Of a stretch of 64,000 bases of DNA, positions 22,641 to 34,273 are shown piece by piece. Source of the stretch: Myrica gale (lineage: Eukaryota > Streptophyta > Magnoliopsida > Fagales > Myricaceae); assembly GCA_963930655.1 (NCBI GenBank), contig OZ005617.1, positions 15,838,068 to 15,902,067 on the forward strand. Direction: 5' to 3'. Position 1 is the first letter of the stretch; each line of letters opens with the position of its first letter. The notes below the pieces were generated by a model. That model did no database searches and was not told where the DNA came from. It saw nothing but the letters and a program-made list of their open reading frames with translations. The position numbers and the translations under genes are program-made.

Positions 22641-24342
22641 GGTTCCTTTCTCTTTCGAGTGTTTGTTCAGTGGTATGTTTTCTGTTGCTGTGACAGGAAA
22701 TGAATACTTCGGGGGAGAGGGTTGGATCAACGTTTTAGGATAGAAACTTTTCTCCATTTGAGATTTTATTTCATCTTTTACTTTTTTTTTAGAAGTTTTT
22801 TTTGTCAGGCCGAAACCCACCATCATTTACAGGGTGTTTGTTTTCAAAATTTTAGTAAAATTCTGCGTTGGTGTTAAAAAAGAGGTGATATTGAAATTGG
22901 TGAATAAGTGATAAAAGTAAAATGAAAAATTTAAAGTGTATTTGATAAAAGTAAAATTTTAGTTTGGCAAATGTCATGTTAAATTCGAGAATTTCACATA
23001 ACACGGGACTACCAGAACATAATAGAACTTATGTGATTTTAACCTTGGTTGAGAGTAAGCCTTGGGTCTTAGGCACAACCCGCACACCATTTTTCTTTGG
23101 GAAGCCTATATATATATATATATATATATCAAACAACCTTTATTAAAATCAAATGGAAAAAACAAAGAACAACGGAGCCTAAGGGCTAATTATTTGGGAA
23201 TCGAATTCGAGGATTAGGGCTCAACCCATGCATTAACTAGTAGATGGGTTAGGAATATGGGCCTTTGGGCCCGATTGTGTGGCCCTAGAGGCCGATTGGG
23301 TAGTGGGCCTTATGCTCGTAGGTTTGAGCCCTTTAAGGCTTAATTGTAATCGGCCATAGTGGGCTATACGCTCAAATCGGCCATAGTGGTCTGTGTATGC
23401 TCGCGCCCATGTAACCTTCCGAAATTGCCAAGAAAAAATAAAAAAAAAAGTAGTAGATGGGGGAAATGCTCACTGACCAAAGTCGGGAGTCAACACTCTT
23501 TTGAAGCCTGCATCAGCATCGTTATGGCAAAGAGAGCGCGGAAGGAAATTTCCAGCAGACCAATGAAGCATGAGTAAAGAATTACAGGCCTTAGTAGTTC
23601 TATAGGGATGAACCGAAAGGAAGAAAAATCTACTGCCAAAGAGAAATAAAACATATAGGGAGAGAAGAAGAAGAAATAACTAAAGACCTGTCAAAATGTC
23701 GTAAGGCTAAGAAATTTCCACCAGATCAATCAAAAATATAAAGTAAAGAATAACTTTTGGTTCTTTTGTCGAACTTCCACCGACTGAGCTACAATGCAAG
23801 TAGATAAGATCAGGCTAATGTCTCTGCATGACTGTTAAGTGGGTATTTTGGATTAGCAACAGTAACGTGCCAGTAGCCTTTCTGGAGGAATACTGGCTGA
23901 AAAAAAAACAAGAGAGAGAGGAAAGTGGTGGGAAACTTGTAGAAAAAGCAGGGCAAAGAGACAGGATATGCAGATTCACCATGGAGACTAGAAGGTAACC
24001 ACAAGTAGGGGATAAAATTATGCAGTCTTCTCTTCTCACCTACTCCATGAAAGATTATAGGGATCCTTAGAGGTCAGAAGCAAACATCAGGGAATTTAAC
24101 CCTTATTTGAAACAAAGCACCAGCAAAATAAACATTAATAACATCAGTTCAATATTACCTAGGACATGCATTAAGAAAAGAAACAAATTACAACTGGTCT
24201 GATAAATGCATACAGATCATACTGCCAACATACATACTTGCTCAGAAATTGTAAAAAAAGCAGCACTAAAGGAGATGATTCCAAAGAGTAGTACTAAACA
24301 GGACAGGGGCACTTTTTCCAAGTGTGAAGATTTCCATGATGA
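22641..24342. other. Gene-free interval
   Basis: Begins with the IF-1 upstream region. It contains GGTGTTTGTTTTC-type MITE-end-like sequence at about 22832, a (TA)n run at about 23107-23130 followed by a LINE-tail-like ACCTTTATTAAAATC, and a GGGCC-rich stretch at 23230-23390. No coding region is supported. Confidence 0.4.
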
Positions 24343-27144
24343 TTATGCATCACAGACAACAGGCACCGCTTTATATACTGGCAACTCTCTAAACCTCAGA
24401 GGAAAGAAGCAGCGACCACCAAACCTTTGCTGCAAGTAAATAATCATTGCAAAAAGCAAACACCCAAGAGGGATAACAACATCCCAAGCAGTGGAGTAAA
24501 AATCTGCACCAGGACTCGCGTATATGTATGACCCATCATAGTGACGAGCAAAATTGTGAGCCCTGTAAAGATCATATGCATGTGGTAGCAATCGGAGGAA
24601 AGTATTTCCTATGTAGAATGAGGAAGAAAGCGTTGTCTGGCTTGAGTTCCACAAGATGTTGAGCAGAATTTGAGGCAAGAGAAAACCATCCAAGACCAAA
24701 CCAACATAAGATTTTAAGTGCCCCCAAAGAGAACTGGATTGAAGAATTGTAGGGGAATTCGCACGCATCTCAGCATCATCGTTGCTATTCCACCAGCTCC
24801 CCACCACAGCAACCAAGGCTCCAGCCACGTATAACGTTAAAGCCACAAAGAGAGCCTTCTTCTCCGCACTCCACAAGCCTTTTTTATTTCCTTCACCCCA
24901 TTTTGCTGACCACGTTTTTTGCAGGAGACAGAATTGAAACAAGAAAGCTACCATTCTAGCCACCCTTACAATCACCTCGTTTGCTTCAACCCATCCACCA
25001 CTTCCAAACCATCTGTTCCTCCTACGAGGATAATCAAAGAACAAGGCTTCAAAGTTAAGCACTAGAGGTATCAAGTGACCCAAAGTTAGAACTGATAGCA
25101 TGACAAGGGAGATGAAGGGAAGCACGTTGGGGTGCCTTTTCACATGAAAGATCTGTAGCACCACAAAGACACATGACAGTGTGGTGGAGATAAGTACCAT
25201 GATAATTTCCACATCCATCCTCCAAATGGAGGATCCATCATCATAAAAAGAAGCTGAAGACAAGTCTAAACGTTCAAAGTAAAGTGGATCAGATCTTTCG
25301 CGTGTGCTATTAATGCTTCCCTTGATATAACTTGCCTTCTTTGAGTTTACTGGAGGGAAATGCAATTTGACAAGAATCTCACAATCCAAAGAATCACCTG
25401 ATGGTATTGGATTGTCTGAGGCAAGATTTCTGCAGCCTAACATACACAAGCTTCCTGTTTCAGCATGATAAGTCCCTTCTGCTAAAATCTCGAATGTCTC
25501 ATATGAAACCGACGAAGTGTTAAAAGGAGATATCCTTCCGTAAGGTGTGAGGCCTATATTGTAGCTGATACTGACCGAGCCGCTGCTGGAACTTGATGGC
25601 ACCACAGAGCCTTGAGAGCTTGAGTACTCATAATTCTGATCGCCAACGGACAAGGGAACCAAATAACCCCAAGCAATTAGTACTCCTTTAGAATTTTTCG
25701 CTGAGATGTCGAATCTCATTAAGTCAGAGTTCCCATTCGGATATCTTTCCCCCTGGGTTTTAGCAGGCTTTTCAGGCTTGGGGCACAACTTCCTGGCAGT
25801 ATCAATTTTTGTATATTTGTACTTCGAGTCAGCAATCACAACGGCAGGACTCGAACTCGAAGAACTTCGAAGCATAATCCGATCGAAGTAACCTGACTCT
25901 TTCTCGGTTTTGTTAGTCCAAATTTGCCCCACAATGCTACTAGCATCTTTGATTGACCAGATTGAAGGAAACCGCAAGGTCAACTTTGTTGAACAATCAC
26001 CCACACGAGCACTAGCCAAAGATTCCGTGACTCCCAAAAATCGGCAAGCAACAATACAGAGCTGGTGTTTGCTCTCATCCCATGATCCTTCCCCAACCAG
26101 AGTCGTTTGGGGATTGAAACTCCGGTAATAACGAACGAAGGTACCATTAGGAAACTCCACCAGAACCCGCATCCTTTCTTTGTCCTCAGAGCATTCAAAG
26201 CCAAACAAGGACATGACACGAGGCACATATCCAATGCCTGTATCAAATGGATTACAGTTCTTTCCAGGATTGCAATCCCTGCCATATCGCAAATTGAATT
26301 GATTAATTGCCCTTGAGGCAATTGAACAGAATGTTCCTTTTGGAAGAGAACTAAGTGACAAACCTGGCGGAATCTCACTTCCACCAGAACATCCGTTTTT
26401 GTGATCCTCCGAAACAGAAGTATATTCATAATTCATTTGAGGAAGTAGCATTATAGAAACTGGATCAAAATTGTCTGCACCCTTGGCAGAACTCAAGTTC
26501 TCTAAAGTTCCAGTAATCAAGCTAGTAATATTACTCGAACTGGTGAGAGTATTGAGTTTAAAAACGGCTCCAATATTAACCAAATTACCTCCTTTAGTGT
26601 GTGCTGAAGCCGATCCAACCATACAAAGCTTCCCATTCGATTGTGACCAGTACCCCTGAAGTTCAAAACTTATCGAACTTCTTTGAGGCCTACTGTAGGA
26701 GTAGCTATAGGATGACTGACGGCCATATGAGAATTCTTCCGCGTAGTTATATTTATTCGCGCTTGGAAATGTTAAACGCCCTTCAAACTTGAACAAGCCT
26801 GGGACATCAGTCGTATAGACAGCCAAGGTGCGAAGTAAGACGGAGTTTGAGAAAGTCCAGGCGTATGAATACGGGTCTGGGTCCAAAACTGGATCGCCAC
26901 CGGTATAGTAACCATCATAGGATCGCGCAACGGGAAAGTTTGCGAGTCGAACAGAGCTTGCGCTGGATCCTGGTACGGTTGAAGAACAATGATCATAATA
27001 AGAGTATTGAGTTCTTGAGGACGAGACAGGGTTCAAAGAGAAGGAGGTGAACAAGAAGGAAAACATGAGAAGCCATGTCAGTGTGTGCCATCTTTGTGAC
27101 GGGTTGGGCATTGCGGAAGAGTTCTGCACCATGATGTTGCTCAT
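24343..27144 (-). CDS. Large DUF2921-family membrane protein, single exon
   Basis: An uninterrupted frame of 933 residues from the ATG at 27144 (a later ATG at 27108 would give 921). An N-terminal signal/anchor segment lies at about 19-41 (TLTWLLMFSFLFTSFSL). A long extracytoplasmic-type region follows with repeated DUF2921 features: YDGYYTGGDPVLDPDPYSY, GYWSQSNGKLCMVG, EGSWDESKHQLCIVACR and EGTYHAETGSLCMLGCR, i.e. three rounds of the G-x-(L/M)CMxG pattern. The C-terminal roughly 300 residues hold about six membrane segments (IIMVLISTTLSCVFVVL, FISLVMLSVLTLGHLIPLVL and others). The family is plant-wide; the same domain occurs in the Arabidopsis FLYING SAUCER E3 ligases, but no RING is present here. 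The biochemical function is unknown to me. Confidence 0.9.
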   Translation of the reverse strand: MSNIMVQNSSAMPNPSQRWHTLTWLLMFSFLFTSFSLNPVSSSRTQYSYYDHCSSTVPGSSASSVRLANFPVARSYDGYYTGGDPVLDPDPYSYAWTFSNSVLLRTLAVYTTDVPGLFKFEGRLTFPSANKYNYAEEFSYGRQSSYSYSYSRPQRSSISFELQGYWSQSNGKLCMVGSASAHTKGGNLVNIGAVFKLNTLTSSSNITSLITGTLENLSSAKGADNFDPVSIMLLPQMNYEYTSVSEDHKNGCSGGSEIPPGLSLSSLPKGTFCSIASRAINQFNLRYGRDCNPGKNCNPFDTGIGYVPRVMSLFGFECSEDKERMRVLVEFPNGTFVRYYRSFNPQTTLVGEGSWDESKHQLCIVACRFLGVTESLASARVGDCSTKLTLRFPSIWSIKDASSIVGQIWTNKTEKESGYFDRIMLRSSSSSSPAVVIADSKYKYTKIDTARKLCPKPEKPAKTQGERYPNGNSDLMRFDISAKNSKGVLIAWGYLVPLSVGDQNYEYSSSQGSVVPSSSSSGSVSISYNIGLTPYGRISPFNTSSVSYETFEILAEGTYHAETGSLCMLGCRNLASDNPIPSGDSLDCEILVKLHFPPVNSKKASYIKGSINSTRERSDPLYFERLDLSSASFYDDGSSIWRMDVEIIMVLISTTLSCVFVVLQIFHVKRHPNVLPFISLVMLSVLTLGHLIPLVLNFEALFFDYPRRRNRWFGSGGWVEANEVIVRVARMVAFLFQFCLLQKTWSAKWGEGNKKGLWSAEKKALFVALTLYVAGALVAVVGSWWNSNDDAEMRANSPTILQSSSLWGHLKSYVGLVLDGFLLPQILLNILWNSSQTTLSSSFYIGNTFLRLLPHAYDLYRAHNFARHYDGSYIYASPGADFYSTAWDVVIPLGCLLFAMIIYLQQRFGGRCFFPLRFRELPVYKAVPVVCDA

Positions 27145-27453
27145 AGATTCTTTCTTGGAGTGAAAGAACAATGAACAAGAAGAAGAGGCACCACATGTGG
27201 GTCAAGACTGGAATACATATCTGGTTTATATACAAATATGTGGCTCTATCACTCTCTGTGCAGTGCTTAGTAGCTTTGAATATTCACCGCAATACCTTCA
27301 ATAGTCGTTGCACCCCTTAGGACAGGAGTGAAGTCACTCCCAGAGATGATAATTTTGGACAAATCTATGCTACTTTCAATGGAGCAAATAATTTTTGTAG
27401 GACCATGTGTTCTTGACCTTTGGTTTGTGCCGTCAAAATCGGCTTCATTTTAT

Positions 27454-27651
27454 TGGGCCCCAAACTTCGGATTAGGTTAGAAAATTTCCAAGTCATTGGA
27501 GAGGTCGCCGTGGAAGAAGTTGCCATTTTGAAAGACACGTCAAGGTTGACGAAGACTTGGAAATTCATTCCCCCTGTCCAGACCAAATGATACGGCAAGC
27601 ACGAAATGGAAAGTGTTTGTCATATGGCACTATCTTTTTTGCTCAATTTTC
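27454..27651. repeat. Direct repeat, copy A
   Basis: About 198 bases starting TGGGCCCCAAACTTCGG, repeated at 27899-28094 with a few substitutions and small indels (roughly 95% identical by eye). It lies 310-510 bases upstream of the DUF2921 start codon, so it may affect that promoter. Origin unknown. Confidence 0.9.
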
Positions 27652-27704
27652 CAACCATTTAAAAGGACCCTGAAAACCAGATAAAAGAGATTAAAAAGAA
27701 AGGG

Positions 27705-27731
27705 AAAAAGGGGGGGAGGGGGGGGGGGAAG
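27705..27731. repeat. G-rich low-complexity tract
   Basis: A run of G with few interruptions (GGGGGGAGGGGGGGGGG), between the two 198-base repeats. Confidence 0.8.
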
Positions 27732-27898
27732 AAAGAAGAGATAGATGGATGAGACTGGATTCAATCTTATTTTGTATGTGAGCTAACTACAAAAGGAAAA
27801 ATCTCCAAAATATTATGGTTGAAAGGTCACCAAAATAATTTCAATAGACATCTTTACATCATATAATGTAGCAAGTCAGTCTCTACGCAATTATATAA

Positions 27899-28094
27899 TG
27901 GGCCCCAAACTTCGGATTAGGTTAGAAAATTTCCAAGTCATTGTAGAGGTCGCCGTGGAAGAAGTTGCCAGCTTGGAAGGCAAGTCAAGGTTGACGAAGA
28001 CTTGGAAATTCATTCCCCCTGTCCAGACCAAATGATACGGCAAGCACGAACTGGAAAGTGTTGGTCATATGACACTCTTTTTTGCTCAATTTTC
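27899..28094. repeat. Direct repeat, copy B
   Basis: Second copy of the 27454-27651 unit in the same orientation, spaced about 250 bases from it. The shared part ends in GCTCAATTTT in both. Confidence 0.9.
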
Positions 28095-28095
28095 T

Positions 28096-28270
28096 CAATA
28101 GACAAGTCGGAAATGATCTTTGCTCCCACGTCCTCGAATAAGTTACCCAAGGGTTGTCCCTCGAATCGCATAAGGGGGTTCTCTGTTTCTAGCAGAAGGC
28201 CCGGAAGAAGGAAGGGAGATGAGTCCCCTCCCTCCAGCGGGCTTGGGGTGGGCGAAGCATCCTATGAACT
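28096..28270 (+). other. Possible organelle-derived insertion
   Basis: This stretch is much more GC-rich than its surroundings and opens a frame that extends into neighbouring sequence (IFAPTSSNKLPKG, GFSVSSRRPGRR). Its composition and wording resemble plant mitochondrial intergenic DNA, but I have no alignment to prove it. Confidence 0.3.
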
Positions 28271-28831
28271 TTCTTTAGTAGCAAGTTCACTTAAATTTGG
28301 ATTGAATTCGATCAGACACCTCAAAGAGTGTACACTAAAATTTGCCAAGTTTGCATTACCCTATATGACACGTAATCAGAAAAATGAAAAGGACATCAGA
28401 CATCTCTTACAATTCAATTACAAGTTTGTTAATTTGTTGTTGAGGTCTTTCGAGAGAATAATTATATACCCTCAATATCATGAGAACCAAAAAAAAATAC
28501 CATCCGCTCTAAAATTAGATAGATGTGTTGTAAAGCAAGTGTCCCAGGTTATAAACATAAACCTTCTGGACTGCACTCTGTTCAAGATTGGAAACCAAGC
28601 CTTAAGTAACTTACAAGGTGATCCAGCTCCATCCCCAAACAATTAGACAATCTTTTTAAGCTCATCCATTTCTGCGACTATGTACAGTATCCAAAATTAG
28701 CTGTCCACAACCTGAAGATATGGATGTAGATATCTATAATTTTAGCTCTATCCTATTCAAAATAAAATCAGAAACCTAAGTTGCATATGTCATGGGTGTA
28801 GAACAATTTGTCTCAACTCCCAATCAGCCTT

Positions 28832-31800
28832 TCAAGAAGAAAGTGTTCCAGTTGCAGCATTAGGCGTACGAGATGACCGCTTGTTCCCATTTGTCGCAGC
28901 TGATTGGAATTTCTCACAGTTCTCAGCTCCGATTTGGGTGAATGCTTTCACAAGCATATCCACATATGCAGCCAAAGAATACTTAAACCTTTTTGAGCAG
29001 CTCTTATCGCTCACATCAACATCCTGCACCCCACCTTTGACCAGACATCCTACTTGAGCACCATCCATATATGCTTTACATGCCACAAGAATATCGTGTG
29101 CGCGATTGCAGAAATGCCCCAGAACAAAGTCCTCAAAATGCTGCAGCCACACAGGACACGGAATTAGATGTTGAAAACTCAGACAGAAGAAACAGTGATA
29201 CACCAACAATGTCTTCTCCACACATTGAAACAGACAATTCTTGGCAGCATCATTTCCATCAATGACTCTAGCACGTTTGTAGAGGTGACAGCACTAACCC
29301 ATATTCACATACACAATAAAGACACGATGACAAATATAGGACTTTTTTGGTTGCCAATGGTGATGATGCAGCAACAAAATCAGATAGACCACAAAAAATT
29401 TACCTTCGTTCTACATTTACAAGCTTACTCTATTTCAGAATCCCAAACTCAAAACAACCAATTACATGTAATACAAATGAGTTAGACGGAAACATGTCTG
29501 TAAGTGGGTGTAGAAAGAAAGAGAAGAGAGCAGAATGAGATCGACAGTCAAGGACCTAATTTAAATTGAAAACCACACTTCATTTACCTACGACTTGCAT
29601 CAAGTTTGCGTTGCAAGCCCACAGTTAAAAAGTTGTACTTTGCCCGCTGAGGTGTAATTTGATTTAGTTTTAGTTTTATGAGCTCAATAGGCAGATTGTA
29701 ATGAGATTGCTACGGTATTTTATACCTTCTCTTTTCCAGGCACATGGTTTATGCATATGGATCTCAATGACTGGAGCTTGAAAAGCTATTGAAAGATTGC
29801 TCTCAACTGTGTAAGGTTTAACTTTTAAACCATAACTAGGCAACTCATACTCAATCAAAGCACAATTGCATAAAGTGTATTTAACCTTCTGATTTTCAAT
29901 GACTATGACAATATATCCAACATTCAACTCCAACCTCTATAAGAACATATGCTCAAATGAGAAATGCTTGAATGACCCCATGTCTCATACAACACTTGGA
30001 TGATCTTGTCTCACTACCATAAGCATCAATATCCTTCATTACAAATTGTGAATATCGAGTCCATAGGGGAGACTTTTAGAAGTCAACTAGCAGAAATGCT
30101 CTCTCTCTACTCCTACAACAAGCTGTGTAAAGCCTTTCAGATATAACCGGAATTTCAGCTGAGAATGCTCTAGAGAGAACTCAGTGCCCTACGTGTAATT
30201 GGATACAAAGAGTCCTTTGAATGCATACTCCAAAAATACCTAATCAAATATTCAATTTTCAAATGTGCACCACGAAGCCCCTGTAACTCTTCTTCTCAAA
30301 GTTGCACAACTAATGCACCTAACATGGTTGTGGCTAAGACTATAGTAACTTTACCATTTCATTAAAGTATCAAAAATGTACCCAGGAACCTTCATGAATT
30401 GATTCACTGGATCGTGCCAACGAAACTTTAACAGAAAGCCTACCAATGAGGTTAAAAATAGTTTCTTAAAGTGTACCTCTATGTCAATCTCAGCATGTGG
30501 ACATTGATAGCATACTTAAAACATTTTTTTTATAAGTATACCATACTAAAAACATGAAAAGACTGAACGAGGAATAATCTAGGGAATCTTACCTTTGGTG
30601 GCCTCCTCATTGTGTACATCATTGTTTTCAATGACAGGATAAATGTATCCTCATTGTATTGCTGGGACCTCATTTCACCAGAGGCTGAGCCACTCATATG
30701 TGCATACCCAGGTTCATTAAAATAGGGTTTTGTATTCAAGATCAACCCTTGTATGGAGACAAGCACTTGTAGTATTGTTGATACACCTGGGATCCACTTC
30801 TCATTCTTGTTGCCAGACCATGTGTTAAGCAAACTGAGGCAAACTTTCCCACAATTGTACAAATTCGGATTCAGTCGAAGGCCACCAGAGTGGTAATAGA
30901 CATGCTGGCATAAGCAATTTCCTCAGTTGTCAGACTTACTATGTAAACCAGAAGGTGTAAAAACAAGTGCCACATGCTCAAAGCCTCAATCACATACCGG
31001 GGGTACATTAGGATAGTCACTGGGGAAAAAAACATCAAAGAAGAAGAGACCATCATGGTAGGGAGTGCCCTCCGCTCCAATGATGACAGCCCGCAGAAGC
31101 TCCATCCTTGATTCATAAACCCTCACAAATATTGTACCTGTTGTGCATTAAACAGAAAGGGGAAAGGAAAGGTGGTTCAGGGAGCGTCCCACACTGTTTC
31201 TACAGCTATGTTCAGCAAACTCATTTTTTGAGTTTTAATTGCAAAGTATAATTTCCACTTATGGGGAAGTCAGAGCCATTTCATAACATGAACAGAAAGC
31301 ATCAATAGATCACCTGGCAAATCCTTCTCCAGGATTTTCCACTCCTCCTGAATCCTTTTTGCCCAATTCTTTGATGGCTGCAAGAAAGAAGGTGACAAAG
31401 ACATAAATTACACAGGTTTAGTACAAGGTATTGAAAAACAACAAGGCATACTACGCATCACCTAAACCTAGTCACCTGCTTCATGTAAGAACCAGGGACA
31501 GTAAAGTGATGGCCTGAATGGTCTTCAACAGTATCAAATTGTTTAAAACTCTGGAAGTTCCTCAGAATTTTATCTTTGTCCCTGCCAGAGATTGCCTCAA
31601 CAGGATATGTTGAACTACCTTCAGCAGCTACATGATACTTATTTGGGAAAGGATCGTGAACCCAGGGGATATCAGCCACTTCTTCTGAAGGACCATGTAA
31701 ACCAGGAAATGGAACATAAAAAGCAGATTGTGTTGGATGGCTAGCAAAAGCCTGTTTCATCATTTTTGTTTTAAAGGACTCCTGCCACCAGGGCATGGAT

Positions 31801-34273
31801 GGTTCTACTCCAGTAGGATAACTTGATGGATCTGCATGCACTGGGAATGGTGGATTATATGTACTACTGGTACTAACTTGCTTCTTAACCTTCTCAGGAG
31901 TATAATGTCCCCAACTAGATGATTCCATTAAGTCCAATTGATTGGCATAACTAATTATAGTAGAACTATTTGAAGCAACTGGTTTTTTCTTGCTTTTGAA
32001 AGGCTCCAAGAACCACCTTGATTTTGATGATTCTTTCCCAAGGGGGAGATTCAGAGCATTCCCTCTGTGCTTTGGAGCAGATGATTTATTCTTACTTTGG
32101 GCAGCTCGTGAATGATTCCAAGGTGAAGACGGATCCATTTCAGGATTGTTAATTACAGAATCCATTTGGGTTTGCATGCCTGGACTACCCACTGAAGATG
32201 GCGTCAAGTCAACATGAGCAGCCTTTGCTGACCTTGAAGACATAGATGAGTCTATCCCATGGGGAACCACCGAATTCAAGTGGATTTCAGACCCTTTGCA
32301 GTGTGAACTACTTGCAATATCTGCCTTTTTCTTGGCCTGAGGAAAATCTGGCAACCAAGGAATCGGCGCCTCTATTCCAGGAGGGATATCCATGTTATCA
32401 AAATGGGCTTGCACAAAGGCATACTCATCAAAATCCATGAAATCATCAAAATAAACATCATTATTATCGTCATAAGATAGGTCAGAACTATGACCATCAA
32501 GGTTGATCACATTATGCGAAACGGGAGAAAAACTCTCCAAACATTCAACCCCATTCACTGGATCAAGGTTTTCCGCACCAGAAGCAGCAAAAAAATAATT
32601 GGGCAAAGGTTCCTGATAAATAATACAATAAACACAAAGAAGAATAAGATAACATATAGCTGACTTGGATGTTTATTGTTCTAATAAAAGTCACGAATCA
32701 GCAGCTAGAACATATTTAAAATGTTTCTCACAAACCTTAGCTTGAATATCATCATGACCGTCGAAAACATCTTTTATTGCCTTCCCTTTCTTGTTTGCAT
32801 CAAATGTTTCATCTATGAACACGACATCACCAGAATCTCCATCTTTGTCTATATCAATCACATCATGCAGAATAACCTAGAAAGGGACAAGAAATTTCCC
32901 TTACCTTCATTAACTGGTAACCAAATATTTTCAGTAAGAACTAAATTCCAATTATGTAAGACAATTTTTTCACTCCACAAGGCAATGCTAGTGCTAGTCT
33001 ATTTCATCGGCCTCAAAGTGTTCAATAAGACAGAAAAGAAGCCACGCAGGGAACAGAAAGAAAGAGAAAGCATACTCACATGCCAATACCCACAAGACCA
33101 AGAACAAAAATATTCAATCCCTTATCAAAGTGTTCAGACACTTTATGCAGGATATCATGCTATTAGCATCTTAAATCTACCTTCTCTACCTTTCCAATTT
33201 CTAAATTGGAAACCATCTCTCCTCAAAGTGCCTACTGCAATTTGAGAGCAGATACCTCTGCTGCTCAACTGTCATTTACATAACCAAGCATGTGTCAGTA
33301 CACATATTCTAAATTTATTACGTATAAAGGAACCCAACTCCCCCGATGGAAAAGAGAAAACAATGCAAAGGAGATCCCGCAGTACATTCTTTATAATACA
33401 TTAACACTAACTAAATTCTTTACACCACCTCTTAAACTCTTCTTCTTCTTTTTCTTTTTTCTTGTGGGGAGGGGTGTCAGTAACTAAGTACATTAATCTG
33501 AAATAGATGCACAAACTTCAATGCAAGTCCGGTATCATCAATTCAGTTACCAAATTACCAGTAGTCACTAACAACTTACTAGCAAATAGTACAACAGTGA
33601 CAAAACTATAACGACACTAGCCACGCACATTTTTCTTCAACCAACAGCAAAGACAAATGGAATGAAACGAACAACAGGAGTTTCAAATCTTACCCAATGG
33701 AATATTTTACCTAACCACTATGGCTGCAATATCCCTACATCCCATATTTCCACTTCGAAACTCCCTTGAATGAAATTTCCAAAAGACGCATAAAACAACC
33801 GGGGGAAAAAATTGGCGAAAGAAAACCCTAAAACCAGAAAATCTAACTAGATTAGTTTTAAATCCCCAATATTGCAGAAGCAAGCAAGAGTATACAGTGT
33901 CGTAACGAAAACACACTCTCCTTATCAATTTCAAGCAATTCAAAATATTTACAGCATGCCTAAGCTAAAAAAAGCCCCATCCCAGTAGAAGCAGTGATCC
34001 AAACAGGACATGTCCGCAATCCGAAGTGTGCGATCACCAATCCAAACGGAAAACGAAAAACTGGTAGCACAGAAATTCAAAATTCACTTTAAAGAAGCTA
34101 ACTTTCGAGGATTCGTTCATGCGTACATATTAAGGCAGGTGTTCAAGTGAAAGAAACAAGCAAGAATTTCAGAGAATCAAGTCGAGAATTTTCTTCGTTT
34201 AGACCTCTTTCTGTCCGAGCAATTTCGAGGGCCGGAAAAACGAGGGCGGGATTTCAACGACTTCTGGCTCCAT
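28832..34273 (-). CDS. UBC25: Large ubiquitin-conjugating enzyme E2, UBC25/PFU type (PHO2 family)
   Basis: Seven exons, descending: 34273-34205, 32876-32736, 32612-31476, 31377-31314, 31137-30998, 30904-30593, 29140-28832, all in frame with GT/AG borders; about 723 residues. The N-terminus MEPEVVEIPP and the acidic VIDIDKDGDSGDVVFIDE segment are typical of this subgroup. Exon 3 encodes a long, probably disordered Ser/Pro-rich region with PWLPDFP, PWWQESFK and PWVHDPFP motifs. The UBC fold starts at PSKNWAKRIQEEWKILE, continues through HDGLFFFDVFFPSDYPNVPP, and has the HPN-equivalent LNPNLYNCG followed by the active-site Cys539 in KVCLSLL. The C-terminal exon (HFEDFVLGHF...) is the extension seen in PHO2/UBC25 proteins. 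The donor of exon 1 (GAG|GTCTAA) is weak, so that join is the least certain. Family members charge ubiquitin and can act as E2/E3 hybrids; the substrate here is unknown. Confidence 0.92.

Noticed and set aside
25706-27050. Several plus-strand frames inside 25.7-27.0 kb
   Set aside because: All are antisense shadows of the long DUF2921 reading frame.
28832-34273. Identification as PHO2/UBC24 itself
   Set aside because: The protein is shorter, starts MEPEVVEIPP as in UBC25-type enzymes, and no run of miR399-like target sites was seen in the upstream region.
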